Shown here: in pieces, positions 34,329 through 45,671 of the stretch
Layout of the letters: the number at the start of each line of letters is the position of its first letter
Position numbering within the stretch: the first letter of the stretch is position 1
Assembly (NCBI GenBank): GCA_946122785.1
Contig: CAMGYJ010000007.1
Location: 4,542,909-4,606,908, forward strand
DNA length: 64,000 nt
Origin: Linum tenue
Lineage: Eukaryota > Streptophyta > Magnoliopsida > Malpighiales > Linaceae
Direction: 5' to 3'
The notes under the pieces: generated by a model
Told to the model about the DNA's origin: nothing
The model's input: only the letters and a program-made list of their open reading frames with translations
Database searches by the model: none
Made by a program: the position numbers and the translations under genes

Positions 34329-35251
34329 GTTAAGGTTTTGTTGAGTATGACCCAGTGTTTACTTGTATACCAGTAGAGCAATGATAGATGACATCCTGCT
34401 ATCCACATAGGTGCTGGGTAAATGCCAGGTTGGGTCACTGGGCTTTTTTACTCACTGGAAAAAAATCAATAATCAATATCAACGTTGGTCATTCGAATTA
34501 GTAAAACGGTCCATAATTTCATATAATTATAGAATAATTTCACAATATGAAACATGAGACTGCATATGTACTTTTTTTACGGTATCCCCTTGAATAAAAT
34601 CTTATCCCCTTGAATAAAATCTTGGCTACGTCACTGGGTACATAATTCCTATTTATAATTATAAATGAGAGATATTTGATCACGTGGCCAAAATTTTAAA
34701 TATCTGTGGTATGATGAAACCTATGAGTTATCAACAAATCAATGATATGTTATCAATTGATTCGCTTATAAATTGTTATGTAAGGTGACTCGCTAGTCAA
34801 CTGTCTTGCTAGCTCATAGCTCGAAACAACCTAGCTCACTTAGTCGAGCTTAACAAACAACTGAGTCCAGTTGTCCCGGGAGCATTGTGAGCCGAATAAA
34901 GCTTAAGTCAAACTTGGATCGTTAGTAAACGAGTTGATTGTTGAACGAATTGTTTTCCTAAGACGAACGTTAAACTGCTTGTGAGTAATTTGACACATTT
35001 ACAACTATAATCACGGCTCAACATCTCTATGAAGTTTTCTTTGGTTTTCCTTTAAATGTAAGTTTTTCAAATACACGATCTCTATCAGCATATTTGAAAT
35101 CTTTACAATTTTTTTTTTTTTTTTACCTCTGTCCCTTTCATTAAAATCTAACCTTACCCCTCGTATCAAAATATGATCTTCTCTCTATATTTCATTCCTT
35201 CTCGTCCTCCAAACGTCAAACAGGACAAACCTTAAACCGACTTGGGAGAAC
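34329..35251. other. Intergenic, AT-rich
   Basis: About 0.9 kb with no gene. It includes a perfect 20-bp tandem duplication (ATCCCCTTGAATAAAATCTT twice, 34584-34623) and a 34790-34930 stretch rich in AGCTC/GAGCT motifs that may be an old transposon end. A poly-T run is at about 35108. Confidence 0.4.
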
Positions 35252-35543
35252 TATTAGTGAGTGGTATAAGATCCATTATTGAACCTATCCTAATAACTCG
35301 AGTTATTAGGATCAACTGGTTCTTGACATAGTATTAGAGCCTTATGTGACTGAGAGGTCTTGTGTTCAAATCCAGGTGACCCCATTTGTGAAGCCTATGT
35401 ATTCTCGTATTCAGGACATGTGCAAACGAAAGCCCTTATGAGCTGACTAACTTTCGTTTGATGGGGTGTGTTAGTGAGTGGTATAAGATCCATTATTGAA
35501 CCTCCCAACAACTCAAGTTATTGGGATCAACTGGTTCTTGACA
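35252..35543 (+). mobile_element. TRIM (terminal-repeat retrotransposon in miniature)
   Basis: 292 bp. Two similar terminal repeats, 35252-35328 (77 bp) and 35469-35543 (75 bp), share GTGAGTGGTATAAGATCCAT, TATTGAACCT and CAACTGGTTCTTGACA. Directly after the left repeat, TAGTATTAGAGCC resembles the TGGTATCAGAGCC primer-binding site complementary to initiator Met-tRNA. Just before the right repeat is a purine run, GATGGGG. A 5-bp target duplication, AGAAC, flanks the element (35247-35251 and 35544-35548). It has no coding capacity. Confidence 0.8.
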
Positions 35544-35548
35544 AGAAC

Positions 35549-36441
35549 ATTTCTCTTCTCTTGGTCATCGACGTGCAATCAAATCCCAATACCCAATTTT
35601 GTTTCCCAGAGTCATATAAAGAGAGTACAAGAGTTATTCAAACAAAACTACCCAGGAACCCCGTACAATCAACACCCGAGCGAAACCAACCAAAAAAATC
35701 AAAAGACTCTAGCTTTAGGAGAGACAAAATCAGTGATTTACGTGCCAGTCTATGGGCGGCACTATTGGTGGCCCTAGGAACCGCCGTAAACTAAACTCTA
35801 TACAAACTCACAAAGAGTCTAAGATATGACGACACTCATGGAGAACTAGACCTCCAATTGAGTCTTCTAGGACAATTTTCCGACTCTGATTGAGCACCAC
35901 CTCAGAACCTCCTTCCACTATCACGTGAGTCAAAGATCTTGAAGCGAGATGCTGATAGCATCTCTTACCCCAAGGTGACGCAAACCGACTACCAGCACCA
36001 CATGTTCGTCTGACTCACGGATAATAAAGCCCGACGAACATCTTGAGTCGCCAACAGATGCATCGAAGTTAATCTTCAAAAAAATACCTGGTGGAGGCTA
36101 CAATGCGGCAAGAGGAGGATAAGGGAGGGACGATCTGGGGGCGGAGGAGGGGGAAATAAACTGGAGACTTCAAGAACCTGGTTGTAGTAATTCGAAACGG
36201 CCTTAAAATAAAATTAGCCTTCAGCCTAGAGAAGATTTGCGAGTCGGCCGGTGCGTACAGCGTACATAATTTCTCACCCTCATGCCTCCGTCAATTGGGC
36301 CATGATTATGGTAGTGTTGATGGTCCTCGTGTTGATTTTGTTCATTTGTTGGGGTCTTCGTGGTGGTTGGCTGCTTCGACAATACAATGTGGCTGCTATT
36401 TTTTAGCATCGGGAGAGAGCTAGAGATTGTAGACGAAGGGA
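35549..36441. other. Intergenic, no gene recognised
   Basis: About 0.9 kb between the TRIM and the Pack-MULE. Short open stretches exist on both strands, but I recognise no domain, RNA or repeat boundary. Confidence 0.4.
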
Positions 36442-38392
36442 GGGTTAATTGCACAGTGTGCCACTTAAGTTTAGCATTTGTTGCAGGATAACCATTTAAG
36501 TACGTTTTGTTGCAGTTAAACCATTTATGTTAAATTCTGGTAGCACCGTTACAATTTTCATCCTCATGACTAACAGTAGGTGCCAAAATGAAAATAACCA
36601 TGCCACTAGGACTGCCACATCAGCTGTAGTATGCTGACTCATATCTAGCCCAACCTCATTTAAATCCAATAAATAAACCAATCCTCTCTTCTCGCAATGT
36701 TTCCTCTCCGCCCTCACCACTTCCTCCACCACGAAGTGAAGCAGAGTTGTCTTCCCGTCAGTGAGCTTTGTGAGCGAGCTCAGCTTGAAAGCTTTAGCGT
36801 TCTCTCTGGAAACGACATTCATCAGATTCCAGGCTTTCAGAATCGCCTCCGGAAGCTTCACGAACAATCCCCTGTTTCTGAGCTCCTTACATCCCATATC
36901 CAGAGTAAGGAGCGACTCCCTGAGCTGAGCAACCTCTGAAGCGTAATTCACCTTGAAAAGCATGGCGTTTACACGGGTAATGCGGAGGGGATCACCTTGA
37001 GCAGATGGTAGAGGAAGGACTCGGCATCTGCGAGCCGGGTCAGGCCTCCGGTGAATTCCAAGATCTGGGTTTCTACCTCTTTCGTCGGTGCAATTCTTGT
37101 GAGCTTCTCGAGAAGATCCGCATCAAGGCCGTGGCCGTCCATCAATGACTCAAAAAGCTCCTTGCGAGAAATTGATATGGATTTGAGTACACAATGGCGA
37201 TGTTCTTAGACTTCCTCGGGTCGAGAATTACGATCTGCGATCTTGGGCTGGCCGCGAGATTTTGGTTATGGTTTAGATTGTTCGAATGGCTGCTGCTGCC
37301 GCCGCCTTCGCTATTTGGGGATTTCCTGTTCGTGGCTACGTACCCGAACAACGCTTCCATTAGATCACCATCCACTCTGCAGAAACAGTAATTCCAGTTT
37401 TGACAATCATTATCCAGGAATTAATTGAGTCTTTTAAGGAAATTGTTGAGATTAATAAGTGAACAACTTAGATTAATTGAATTGAGTTAGTCTTACCTGA
37501 AAGAAGCTCCGTGGAGTTTGTCCCAGGCCATTGGATGATCGGCATTGTTCTTGTTCAGTTTATCCCAATGCAATGATTTCAACTTTACTTGAGCGCCGCT
37601 CCCGGATGACTCGCCTGATTTTTCGTTGCTTTCGTTCGCCGTTTGTCTAGATGTAGGACCGGCCTTGCCCGGAGGAGGCGGCGGTGGAGCGTTTGGTTTC
37701 CTCGGAGGAGCTGGCGGAGGCGGCGCTAGAGCCTTGTTTTGGAGCGGTGGCGGAGGTGGCGGCTGCTTGGTTACTGGCGATGGCAGTCAGGGCGGCGACA
37801 TCAGGGGAGCAGCCGGCTGTGGGCGAGGCGGAGAACTGAATTGTGGACTGGACTTAGGTTTCTCTACGACTGCCGACACCAACGCAATCTCACTGCCGCT
37901 AGCAACAGACGCGTTACCGTAGGGGTTTCTCGTTTCAGACGGAATCGAGAACTGCGAGGTCAAGGATTTCCCACGGAGGAGAGGAATCGCATTCCTACTA
38001 GTGCTCTCGTCTTCAATCTCGTCGTGCTCTGCGCCTTCTTCCTCCTCCGGCGGAGACTAGACAACCTTCTTCTGGTACCCATTCTCTTGCTCTGCCCTTC
38101 CAGCTTCCTCCAATCACCACATCCAGTCCGTTCTCGTCGACAATCAGCCCCTTCACATTCCCGCCGATCCTCACAAACTGCTCCACCATTGATGAGTCGG
38201 CATATTACAGCTGATGTGGCAGTCCCAGTGGCATGGCTATTTACCTTTTGGCACCTACCGTTAGTAAGGGGGACAAAAATGGTAACGGTGCTACCAAAAT
38301 TTAACGTAAATGGTTTAGTTGCAACGAAACGTACTTAGATGATTACCGCGCAACAAATGCTAAACTTAAATGGCACCCTGTGCAATTAACCC
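36442..38392. mobile_element. Pack-MULE (non-autonomous Mutator-like element) carrying a formin gene fragment
   Basis: 1951 bp. Long terminal inverted repeats of about 201 bp lie at 36442-36642 and 38192-38392, beginning GGGTTAATTGCACAG and matching at most positions. A perfect 9-bp target duplication, ACGAAGGGA, sits at 36433-36441 and 38393-38401, the Mutator hallmark. The whole interior is formin sequence on the minus strand, and there is no transposase. The right end lies about 50 bp from the broken MKK copy. Confidence 0.93.
36655..38190 (-). pseudogene. Captured class I formin fragment (juxtamembrane region, FH1 and FH2 start)
   Basis: Minus-strand order: VKGLIVDENGLDV (about 38150), DESTSRNAIPLLRGKSLTSQ, proline-rich FH1 (PPPPPPLQNKALAPPPPAPP), KLKSLHWDKLNKNNADHPMA then WDKLHGASFR, a retained intron (about 37386-37496, GT-AG), [36 protein letters not shown], further FH2 blocks ([15 protein letters not shown]), [20 protein letters not shown] and [20 protein letters not shown]. 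Formins nucleate actin through FH1/FH2. Breaks: a TGA at 37787-37789 within FH1, frameshifts including near 36976, and internal losses in FH2. The C-terminal FH2 end is absent. The retained intron shows capture from genomic DNA, not from mRNA. It cannot make a working formin, but antisense or small RNA against the parent gene is possible. Confidence 0.9.
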
Positions 38393-38449
38393 ACGAAGGG
38401 AAGAGGGGGTTGGGTTCAAGAGTTGGGTTGGGCAAAGATGACATGGTAG

Positions 38450-39050
<601 letters not shown>

Positions 39051-39489
39051 TTGGTGGGAAATGAATGGTCTCTGGCTTGATGTTGGTTTGATGGATCTCG
39101 ACTTTGAATCAGAATAAAATCAAATCAGTTCATGATGATAATGTATGATTACCAGGAATAGTAAAAAAAAAAAAGGACACTCAACTTTCTGCTATGATTG
39201 CCACCAGTGTTATGCCTTTGCTAGTTATGTATGCTATTTTTGGATGGTAAGTTTTACCATATTAGTTACAGGTTTAGGATGGGATATCTATGGGAAGAAG
39301 ATTCAAATAACAGCTGGTCTACTACATTTAGGTCGTTTCGATCGGTGTTGGGAATGCACGGATTCTCTGTACTCGTTGGCTCCGTCATTTCTTTCGTTCT
39401 TTATTATATATATGGTTAGTGTGCTTTGTCTGATTCTATTCTGGAATTGTTGTAGGAGCAAATTTGTTAGATTCGCTCTGCATCAGTAG

Positions 39490-39585
39490 CTTGACCATGT
39501 GTTTAATGCTCAAACCTAAATGTGTGGTGTGGGATGTCTTGACCATGTGTTTAATGCTCAAACCTAAATGTGTGGTGTGGGATGT
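39490..39585. repeat. Perfect 48-bp tandem duplication inside duplication copy 2
   Basis: The unit at 39490-39537 (beginning CTTGACCATGTGTTTAATGC and ending GTGTGGGATGT) is repeated exactly at 39538-39585. Copy 1 has only one diverged unit at the matching place, so this arose after the segmental duplication. Confidence 0.9.
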
Positions 39586-40692
39586 CGAGCATTTGCCATT
39601 GCCATATGCTTGTTAGTTTCATCTGTTGCGTTTCATCTTGATTATCAAAGCCTTCTTTCGTTCCCCATGTCTGTCTACATTGGCTGAGTAATCTGATTGA
39701 TTGAATTTTGTTAGCATTAAGTCGTTTGGATTCAGGTCGGTTGTGTAATGGTACTTGAGGGAACTGCGTCTGTTTTGTTAGTTATATGGCTGTATGTGTT
39801 AACTGTCAACTCATGTGATGATGCTACAATATGGCCATTTATAGAGATGGCCGCTAATTTTGGTGCTCCTCAGTCAATGCATGGAAAGGTTTTCTTGTGT
39901 AGAGGGTGTGTTTCTGGTTCTGGTTTATTTCTCCTTGTGAAGAGAGTGTGGTCAGGAAGGTGAGTGTTGGTGGGTGCTTTAATGTGGATCTATTGTCAAA
40001 TTTAGTATCCATCTTAATTTAGGTTGAAGAAGATAGACAGTAACTAAAAATGTTGGTGGTGTATTTTAGCTCTTTAAGATGAGAGCCTCAGCCTGTGTAC
40101 TGTTTTGATGTTGATGCAGCAACAGCAGCAGTGAAGGGTGTATTTATTTGCCCTGTGGGGAAGAAAATGATTGGACTTTATCTGCTTTTTCCCACTTCTC
40201 TAGACAAGAATGATTATTGCGGGGGAAAAGGTTAGATTTCTACCCCCACAATTGTTAGATCATAAACAGATTCTACAGGTAGAGTGCTGTTGAAAGGTTA
40301 GTAACAAGCAGTAGTGTGTCCATGTCAGCAATGTTGTTTATGTTGGAGGAGTTGTGATGATATTGTTTGCTTGCTTTCCTTCTTCTTTTGCCTTTTGCGA
40401 TGTCCCAGGCTGCCTCCATGGTTGGGAGGAGAGGACCACTGCCACTGCCACTGCCTGCTTTGTTTCTGTATATTACTGCTGCTCATCTTGTTCTGGTTTC
40501 AAGGCAAGACAAATGAGGGGGTAGGTTTGTGAAGCTAGAAATCTTACTGCTAATTTCTTCCAGAATCATTGGCTTGCAGTGGTGAATTGTGATAGTTCTG
40601 TGCTTCGTTTCTGAGATTAGGGTTTTGAGTTGTGTTTCGTTCGAGTTATCTATTTGATGACTGGATTGGATGCAGCTACCAGAAAGGAAACG

Positions 40693-41265
40693 AGCTGTAT
40701 GATTTCCCCAGTTTTTACTTGCATACCTATCATTCACATTGATATTCCAATTAAAATGGTGACAGTCGAAATCATTCACATTGTCAATTTTGAATCTTGG
40801 TACAACCACTTTATACACGAGACTTTGCAATATTGATAGAGTAAGAATTCTGGAAAAAAAAAAATACAAGAGACAACTTTTTCATCGAATAATTTAGTAT
40901 TTCAATTTGTCCATTGACCTAAGCGCCGGGTATCTTCTACTACAATCTCAAGCAAACTTCCTCAGTTCATACCATACTAGAGTTGGGTAGTTGTCCATCT
41001 TTGAGAAACACCCATGAAAGTTCTTGGAAATTCCTAACCTAAACAGGAATTTGGAGGAATGAACACACCAAAATAACAAAAATGCACCAATTTGGGGATT
41101 CAATTTCAGTATGCTTCGAACGATTTTGCTATTCATTTCCAACAATCAGTGTATTTCCAACAACAGCCGAGTACAGAGAAAATCCAAATTACAATTTCAA
41201 TACCCAGAGAAAAATTTAAAGGACCAGAGAAAGTAGGCGAGTTAGCGTTAGAAGCAGAAAAAGTG
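40693..41265. other. Intergenic, EF-hand gene 3' flank
   Basis: About 0.6 kb holding the 3' UTR of the minus-strand EF-hand gene. No other feature seen. Confidence 0.5.
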
Positions 41266-41634
41266 TCAGAATCCAGCAGCGTCGTCGTCTCTGAACTCCT
41301 CTTCAATGGCATCTTCCAGCCAGGCCCTGGAATCGCTCATCAACTCGGGGCTCAATCTGAACATGAGAACGCAGAACTCCATCTGATTCAAAGCGCCGTC
41401 GCCGTCCACGTCCCCTTCACTCACCATCCCGGCGATCTCGCCGTCCGACAAGTCCTGGAGACCCAGAACGGCGGCGTTTCGCCTCAAGCTCTCCGTCGTA
41501 ATCACCCCTCTCTCTTTATCCATCAGCAGCTGGAACCCATTGCAGAGCTCCCGGATCAGACCTTCCCCGCCCAACTTGTCGGCCATCACCGGCAGCAGAT
41601 CTTCGAACAACTCCCCCCCGGCTCTCGTCGCCAT
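41266..41634 (-). CDS. KIC/PBP1-type single EF-hand calcium-binding protein
   Basis: Intronless, 122 residues. Small plant proteins of this type sense calcium and bind partners: KIC binds the kinesin KCBP, and PBP1 binds the kinase PINOID. Visible: EDLLPVMADKLGGEGLIREL (11-30), CNGFQLLMDKERGVIT (31-46), ESLRRNAAVLGLQDLSD, one complete EF loop D75-V-D77-G-D79-G-A-L-N83-Q-M-E86, and the C-terminal FCVLMFRLSPELM then SRAWLEDAIEEEF. The GLQDLSD and ALNQMEFCVLMFRLSPELM blocks are closer to PBP1 as I recall it. The ATG at 41634 is chosen because the family starts just before the DLLPVMA block; in-frame codons upstream extend into unconserved sequence. Long plus-strand frames over it are shadows. 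Confidence 0.92.
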   Translation of the reverse strand: MATRAGGELFEDLLPVMADKLGGEGLIRELCNGFQLLMDKERGVITTESLRRNAAVLGLQDLSDGEIAGMVSEGDVDGDGALNQMEFCVLMFRLSPELMSDSRAWLEDAIEEEFRDDDAAGF

Positions 41635-42122
41635 TTTTCTTGGTTTCGGTGGTTTGGAAATTGGAATTGGGTTTGGGAAATTGAGGAGTGGGTGGTGTTT
41701 GAGGAGATATGGGGGTGGAATTTGTTTGTTATATGGTTGAAAGGAAGGATGGAAGGGACAAGGACATGGGAGGAAGAAAGTTCGAGGAAATGGCGGGTGG
41801 GAAGTGCGAAGGGAAGGCGGCAATTGGATAGCAGATGACAGAAGAGAGACAGGCAGTAAATGAGCTGGTCGGGTCGGGTCGGTTTTGGATTTGGTTCGCT
41901 CCAGCCCACGCGATCTTCTCTTTGACTGGGTTATGTTCAAAAAAATGGGCTGCGTGGTCCGGGAATGAGGCCCACTCTGTTCCGTATCAGCATTCAGCCC
42001 ACTAGCAAAGTCCAGGCCCATGTTCTACGACTACAGCAGCAATTTGGACCCTGCCCCGTGTGTGGGTGGCCCAATTATAATCCAAGGACCGGATCCACAA
42101 ATCACAGGCCCAGCCCCAACGT

Positions 42123-42387
42123 TTGGCTCGAGACTTTGATGACGCAAAGGTGGGTGCAATTCTAAGGGAAATAGCGTCGTTAATGGTTAATGGTGGATGT
42201 AACTTTGTCTTGCGTTTTGTGGGACGGGATCGTAACAGGGAGGCTCATTTAGTGGCCAGGAAATCTTTGATTTTGTCACCTCGACTTCTAGCGATGTTCG
42301 ACTTTGTGTCTTGGGTTCATAGCTTATAATAACTCTGTTTTGATCTTATCTTTCCTCTCTATGAGAGTGCTTGAATGACAAAAAAAA
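42123..42387 (+). mobile_element. LINE 3' fragment (RNase H tail)
   Basis: The plus strand encodes AKVGAILREIASLMVN and FVGRDRNREAHLVARKSL, the last helix and loop of the RNase H domain at the C-terminus of plant LINE ORF2, followed by a stop and, about 50 bp on, an A-run (42379-42387). It is severely 5'-truncated, as is common for LINE insertions. Confidence 0.65.
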
Positions 42388-42802
42388 ATCAATGCTCTTT
42401 CCGTATAGCACTATTGTTGTCCTCGTTAGAATTAACTTCTTTTGATTTTGTTGGGTGGCTAGCTTACACTCCATTTCTTCAACTCAATGAACCACATGTC
42501 GCTATTTCGATCTTTAAAGATGCTTGTCGTCGAGATAGTTATCCCTTTGATGGGAACTATGGTTTGATTCTAGTCAATCAATGCTATGATCGAAGGCCAT
42601 GATAGGAAAATAATTGGTGCCAAATTCATGATGCCCATAATCTTCTATCCATCAAAATGCCGAAATTGATGGCCATAATCTTCGTCCATGACTATCTCTG
42701 TCTCAATCCCTGCTTCTCTATTATTTGTGTGTTACCTACTCTCTTTATTATCTTCCATACCTTCTTTCTATGACTTATTTGATGGCGTTGGGTAGCAGCA
42801 AT

Positions 42803-43279
42803 TTGGAATGGCAATGGGGCAGGTCCGGGGCGGGTATCTCGATACCCATACCCGCCCCATGGCAGGTCGGGTCCAGGTCGGGTAATTTATCACGGGGCGC
42901 GGGTCGGGACAGGTCGACCCATTGGGTGTGTAATTTATGTGAAAAACATTAGAAATATTCATTCTTTTCATTGAAAGACCAAGAAAGAAACCATAATATG
43001 ATAAAATGTAGTTAAATTACTGAAGAAATTGAGATTTTCACTTATTTACAACTTTATTATAGCTAAAATATAATATAATAAGAGGAAAATCTTAAGTAAA
43101 TTGACTAAGATTAATGTAATTTAGGCAAGAATGGGTCCAGAATGGGGCGGGTCAGGGCAGGTCGGGTCGATGAGAGGTACCCATGCCCGCCCCGCCCCGC
43201 CTACGGGGCGGGTTTGACCCGCCCCAAAACAGGTCAAACAGGTCGGGTAAATCGGGTCAGGTCGAAATTGCCATCCCTA
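42803..43279. mobile_element. hAT-type MITE, family 2 (GGCAATGGGG, CGGGTCGGG-rich)
   Basis: 477 bp. Ends are TTGGAATGGCAATG and ATTGCCATCCCTA. An 8-bp target duplication, GCAGCAAT, is at 42795-42802 and 43280-43287. GC-rich subterminal repeats (GGGGCGGGT, CCCGCCCC) flank an AT-rich core. It has no transposase. A related copy is at 50890-51637. The tandem duplicate at about 52130 lacks this insertion. Confidence 0.9.
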
Positions 43280-44169
43280 GCAGCAATAAGAGCAACCTGT
43301 TAACTGCTTTGATGATTGTGAGTATGAATTTTTTTTTCTTTTTTTTTATTCAGAGGAGGCATTTAAGTCAAGAAAAGAGTTACAGGTGGGAGAAGAGAAA
43401 ATGGACATGAAGAGGAAGAAGAAACAAAGGGGAAGGTTTGTGACCGTTTCGTACAAAATGAATAGGTTTGTGACCGTTTATGCTAATTACCCGATGAAAG
43501 ATAGATAATGAACTAAAAACTTGGCAACTCCAATTTTTCCCCAAGTTTTGTTTCTTCCTCCAGCAAGCTATAATAGTTACTATCCTTAAGATTCAAGATG
43601 CTCCAGTTGCTGACCTCTGCCTAGTTTGTTGCTTTAAGGACTCACTAGAACGCATGTACTTTACACGTTCATTAGCTACTTGACTGTGGCAAATGGTAAT
43701 TTTGGGTTATATGATCCTTAATCACGCGGCGCAAGAAAAAAAAATTGATACTTTGTGAAAGAAGACTAATGTACTCTATGTGTAGAGGTGGCAAATGGAT
43801 TGGATTGGTGGATTGGATTGGTGGATTGGATTGGTGGATTCATGGATTGGATCAAGTGGATTGGTGGATTATCCATGAATCCAAATGACATCCTCAACCA
43901 AGGACCAATATGTAAAACGTAAAAAGTTTAGGTACTAAAATGTCACAATGAAAAATTTTAGGTACCAAAACGTAATTTTCCAATGATAATTTTCGTATAA
44001 AAAATTAAATTTTAGGTACTAAAATGTAAAAAATAAAAATTATAGGTACTAAACCGTAATTTGCCAATGATCCATGGATCCAATCCATGAATCCACCAAT
44101 CCAATTGGATTTGGATCAAATTGATTGGATTTAAATGGATTGGATTAGGTGGATATTTTTAATGGATTG

Positions 44170-45606
44170 ATGGATTGGATTGGTGGATTGGATGATGCCT
44201 GCTATCTTGTGCAATTATCAAATGAGCAGGATTACTTCAAGGCGCTCACCGATGGACCATGGGTTATCTACGATCACTATCTTGCAGTGCAACAATGGAC
44301 TCCCAACTTTGGGATACTCGACCCTTTGCCAAAAACCATGATCGTTTGGATTCAACTTCCAGCCCTCAAAGTTCATTTCTATCATCGCGAGGTTCTCATG
44401 TCGTTGGGAAATCTTGTTGGCCGTACAATCAAACTCGATTACCACACAATCAATCGGCAACGAAGGAAGTTCGCTAGGTTGGCGGTTGAGATTGACATGT
44501 CCAAACCCCTGGTTCCTCGGATCTTCCTGGATGACCACTGGCAGAAAGTGGTGTATGAAAACCTCCCGATGGTGTGCTTTGAATGCGGAAAAGTCGGCCA
44601 CAATTCTGGTAGCTGCTCAAATCTTCAACAGGCAACGACCGGCGGGCAACTGACCATCGTCGGCGACCAGGCACCGGCCACGCAGGCGACCGTTGGGGAA
44701 GTGGATCAGCCGGGATTTGGGCCCTGGATGTTAGTTTCCAAAAAGAGTCGCCGCTCCTCTAGGGATCCTGCGAAGAAAGGAAAGTTTGAGCAGGATCTGG
44801 GTAACGGGAGTCAAGGGCAGGCGAACAAAAACGGGAAAGGAGGAAATAGATTCAAAGACGGAGACTCTACCCCATCCGCTACCACGATGACGAAGATTCC
44901 GGTGAATCAGCGTCCACAAGAGCTGGAAAGGAAAGGGAATTCAATTGAAAAGGAAGGGGAGATCTTCGTGGGCAGAGACAATTCTAAAGGAAAGGAAATT
45001 ATGCGGGAGGAAAAGGAACTGGGTAAAGGCGTTTTGGGTTCCGGCCCAGGCCAGCGGGAAAGTGTGAAAACTGGGCCTCGGTCCAAGTCTGAGCTGAACA
45101 AGGCCTCCACTTCAGCCCATAGTTCTGCTTCTCCCACTGAGCGCCTTAATCAATCAGCTTCTGAAGGCCTGGTTACGGAATCTGGGCCCATGATGGCCAA
45201 AAGATCCGTGCCTGCAAACCAACCACCGGTCCAACTTGTGGTCGGTTCAAATGGAACCAAGATGCAAATTGTTTCCGTCCCCTCGTCTCCAAAGAAGAAC
45301 CGGCAGGCGGATTCCAGGTCCATGACGGCGGCGGAAAGAACGAAACCCAACAAAACCTATCGGCGGCAATCCAAGAAGGGGGCTACTCCGGTGAAACTCC
45401 AGGCTTCGAAGGCTCTTCAGATTTGGTCCCCTGTGAAGGACAAGAAAGCCAAATCTAGAGCTCGATTGGCGAGTCTTACGCTGCAGGAGATCAACGCCTG
45501 GACCGGGGCGGCGGCGCAAACTGAACGAAGCTTCGAACAGGGAGGGAGTCGGCCAACTCAAGTGGACCAGCCTGCCGCCGCGGGTGAAGCGGCCAATGCT
45601 AACTAG
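44170..45606 (+). CDS. LINE ORF1 (DUF4283 RNA-binding, zinc knuckle), with MITE-derived start
   Basis: 478 residues from the first ATG at 44170. ORF1 proteins of plant L1 elements bind element RNA and form particles. After a short MITE-encoded leader (MDWIGGLD), the DUF4283 core runs from about residue 10 (YLVQLSNEQDYFKALTDGPW) to about 130. A CCHC knuckle, CFECGKVGHNSGSC, lies at about residues 136-149. The rest is a low-complexity Lys/Gly/Ser/Pro-rich basic tail. The natural N-terminus (residues before LVQLSNEQ) has been lost by 5' truncation, and initiation now comes from the repeat sequence of the host MITE. The frame is fully open for 1.4 kb. Expression is unlikely without the native promoter (inference). 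Confidence 0.88.
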   Translation: MDWIGGLDDACYLVQLSNEQDYFKALTDGPWVIYDHYLAVQQWTPNFGILDPLPKTMIVWIQLPALKVHFYHREVLMSLGNLVGRTIKLDYHTINRQRRKFARLAVEIDMSKPLVPRIFLDDHWQKVVYENLPMVCFECGKVGHNSGSCSNLQQATTGGQLTIVGDQAPATQATVGEVDQPGFGPWMLVSKKSRRSSRDPAKKGKFEQDLGNGSQGQANKNGKGGNRFKDGDSTPSATTMTKIPVNQRPQELERKGNSIEKEGEIFVGRDNSKGKEIMREEKELGKGVLGSGPGQRESVKTGPRSKSELNKASTSAHSSASPTERLNQSASEGLVTESGPMMAKRSVPANQPPVQLVVGSNGTKMQIVSVPSSPKKNRQADSRSMTAAERTKPNKTYRRQSKKGATPVKLQASKALQIWSPVKDKKAKSRARLASLTLQEINAWTGAAAQTERSFEQGGSRPTQVDQPAAAGEAANAN

Positions 45607-45671
45607 GCTCCGTTCTTTGGTGATTTTGTTCCTGGATTTCACTCTCGTCCCTTCTTTGCTTTATTTTTTCC

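Noticed and set aside
37626..37922. Gly-rich open frame on the plus strand inside the Pack-MULE
   Set aside because: It is the complement of the proline-rich FH1 stretch of the captured formin.
41092..41838. Open frame of 248 codons on the plus strand over the EF-hand gene
   Set aside because: The minus strand encodes a complete conserved EF-hand protein here; the plus frame has no recognisable motif.
43783..44190. Regular GGATTGG repeats resembling a CRISPR-like or satellite array
   Set aside because: Units are short, have no unique spacers, and lie inside a MITE bounded by inverted ends and a target duplication in a plant genome.
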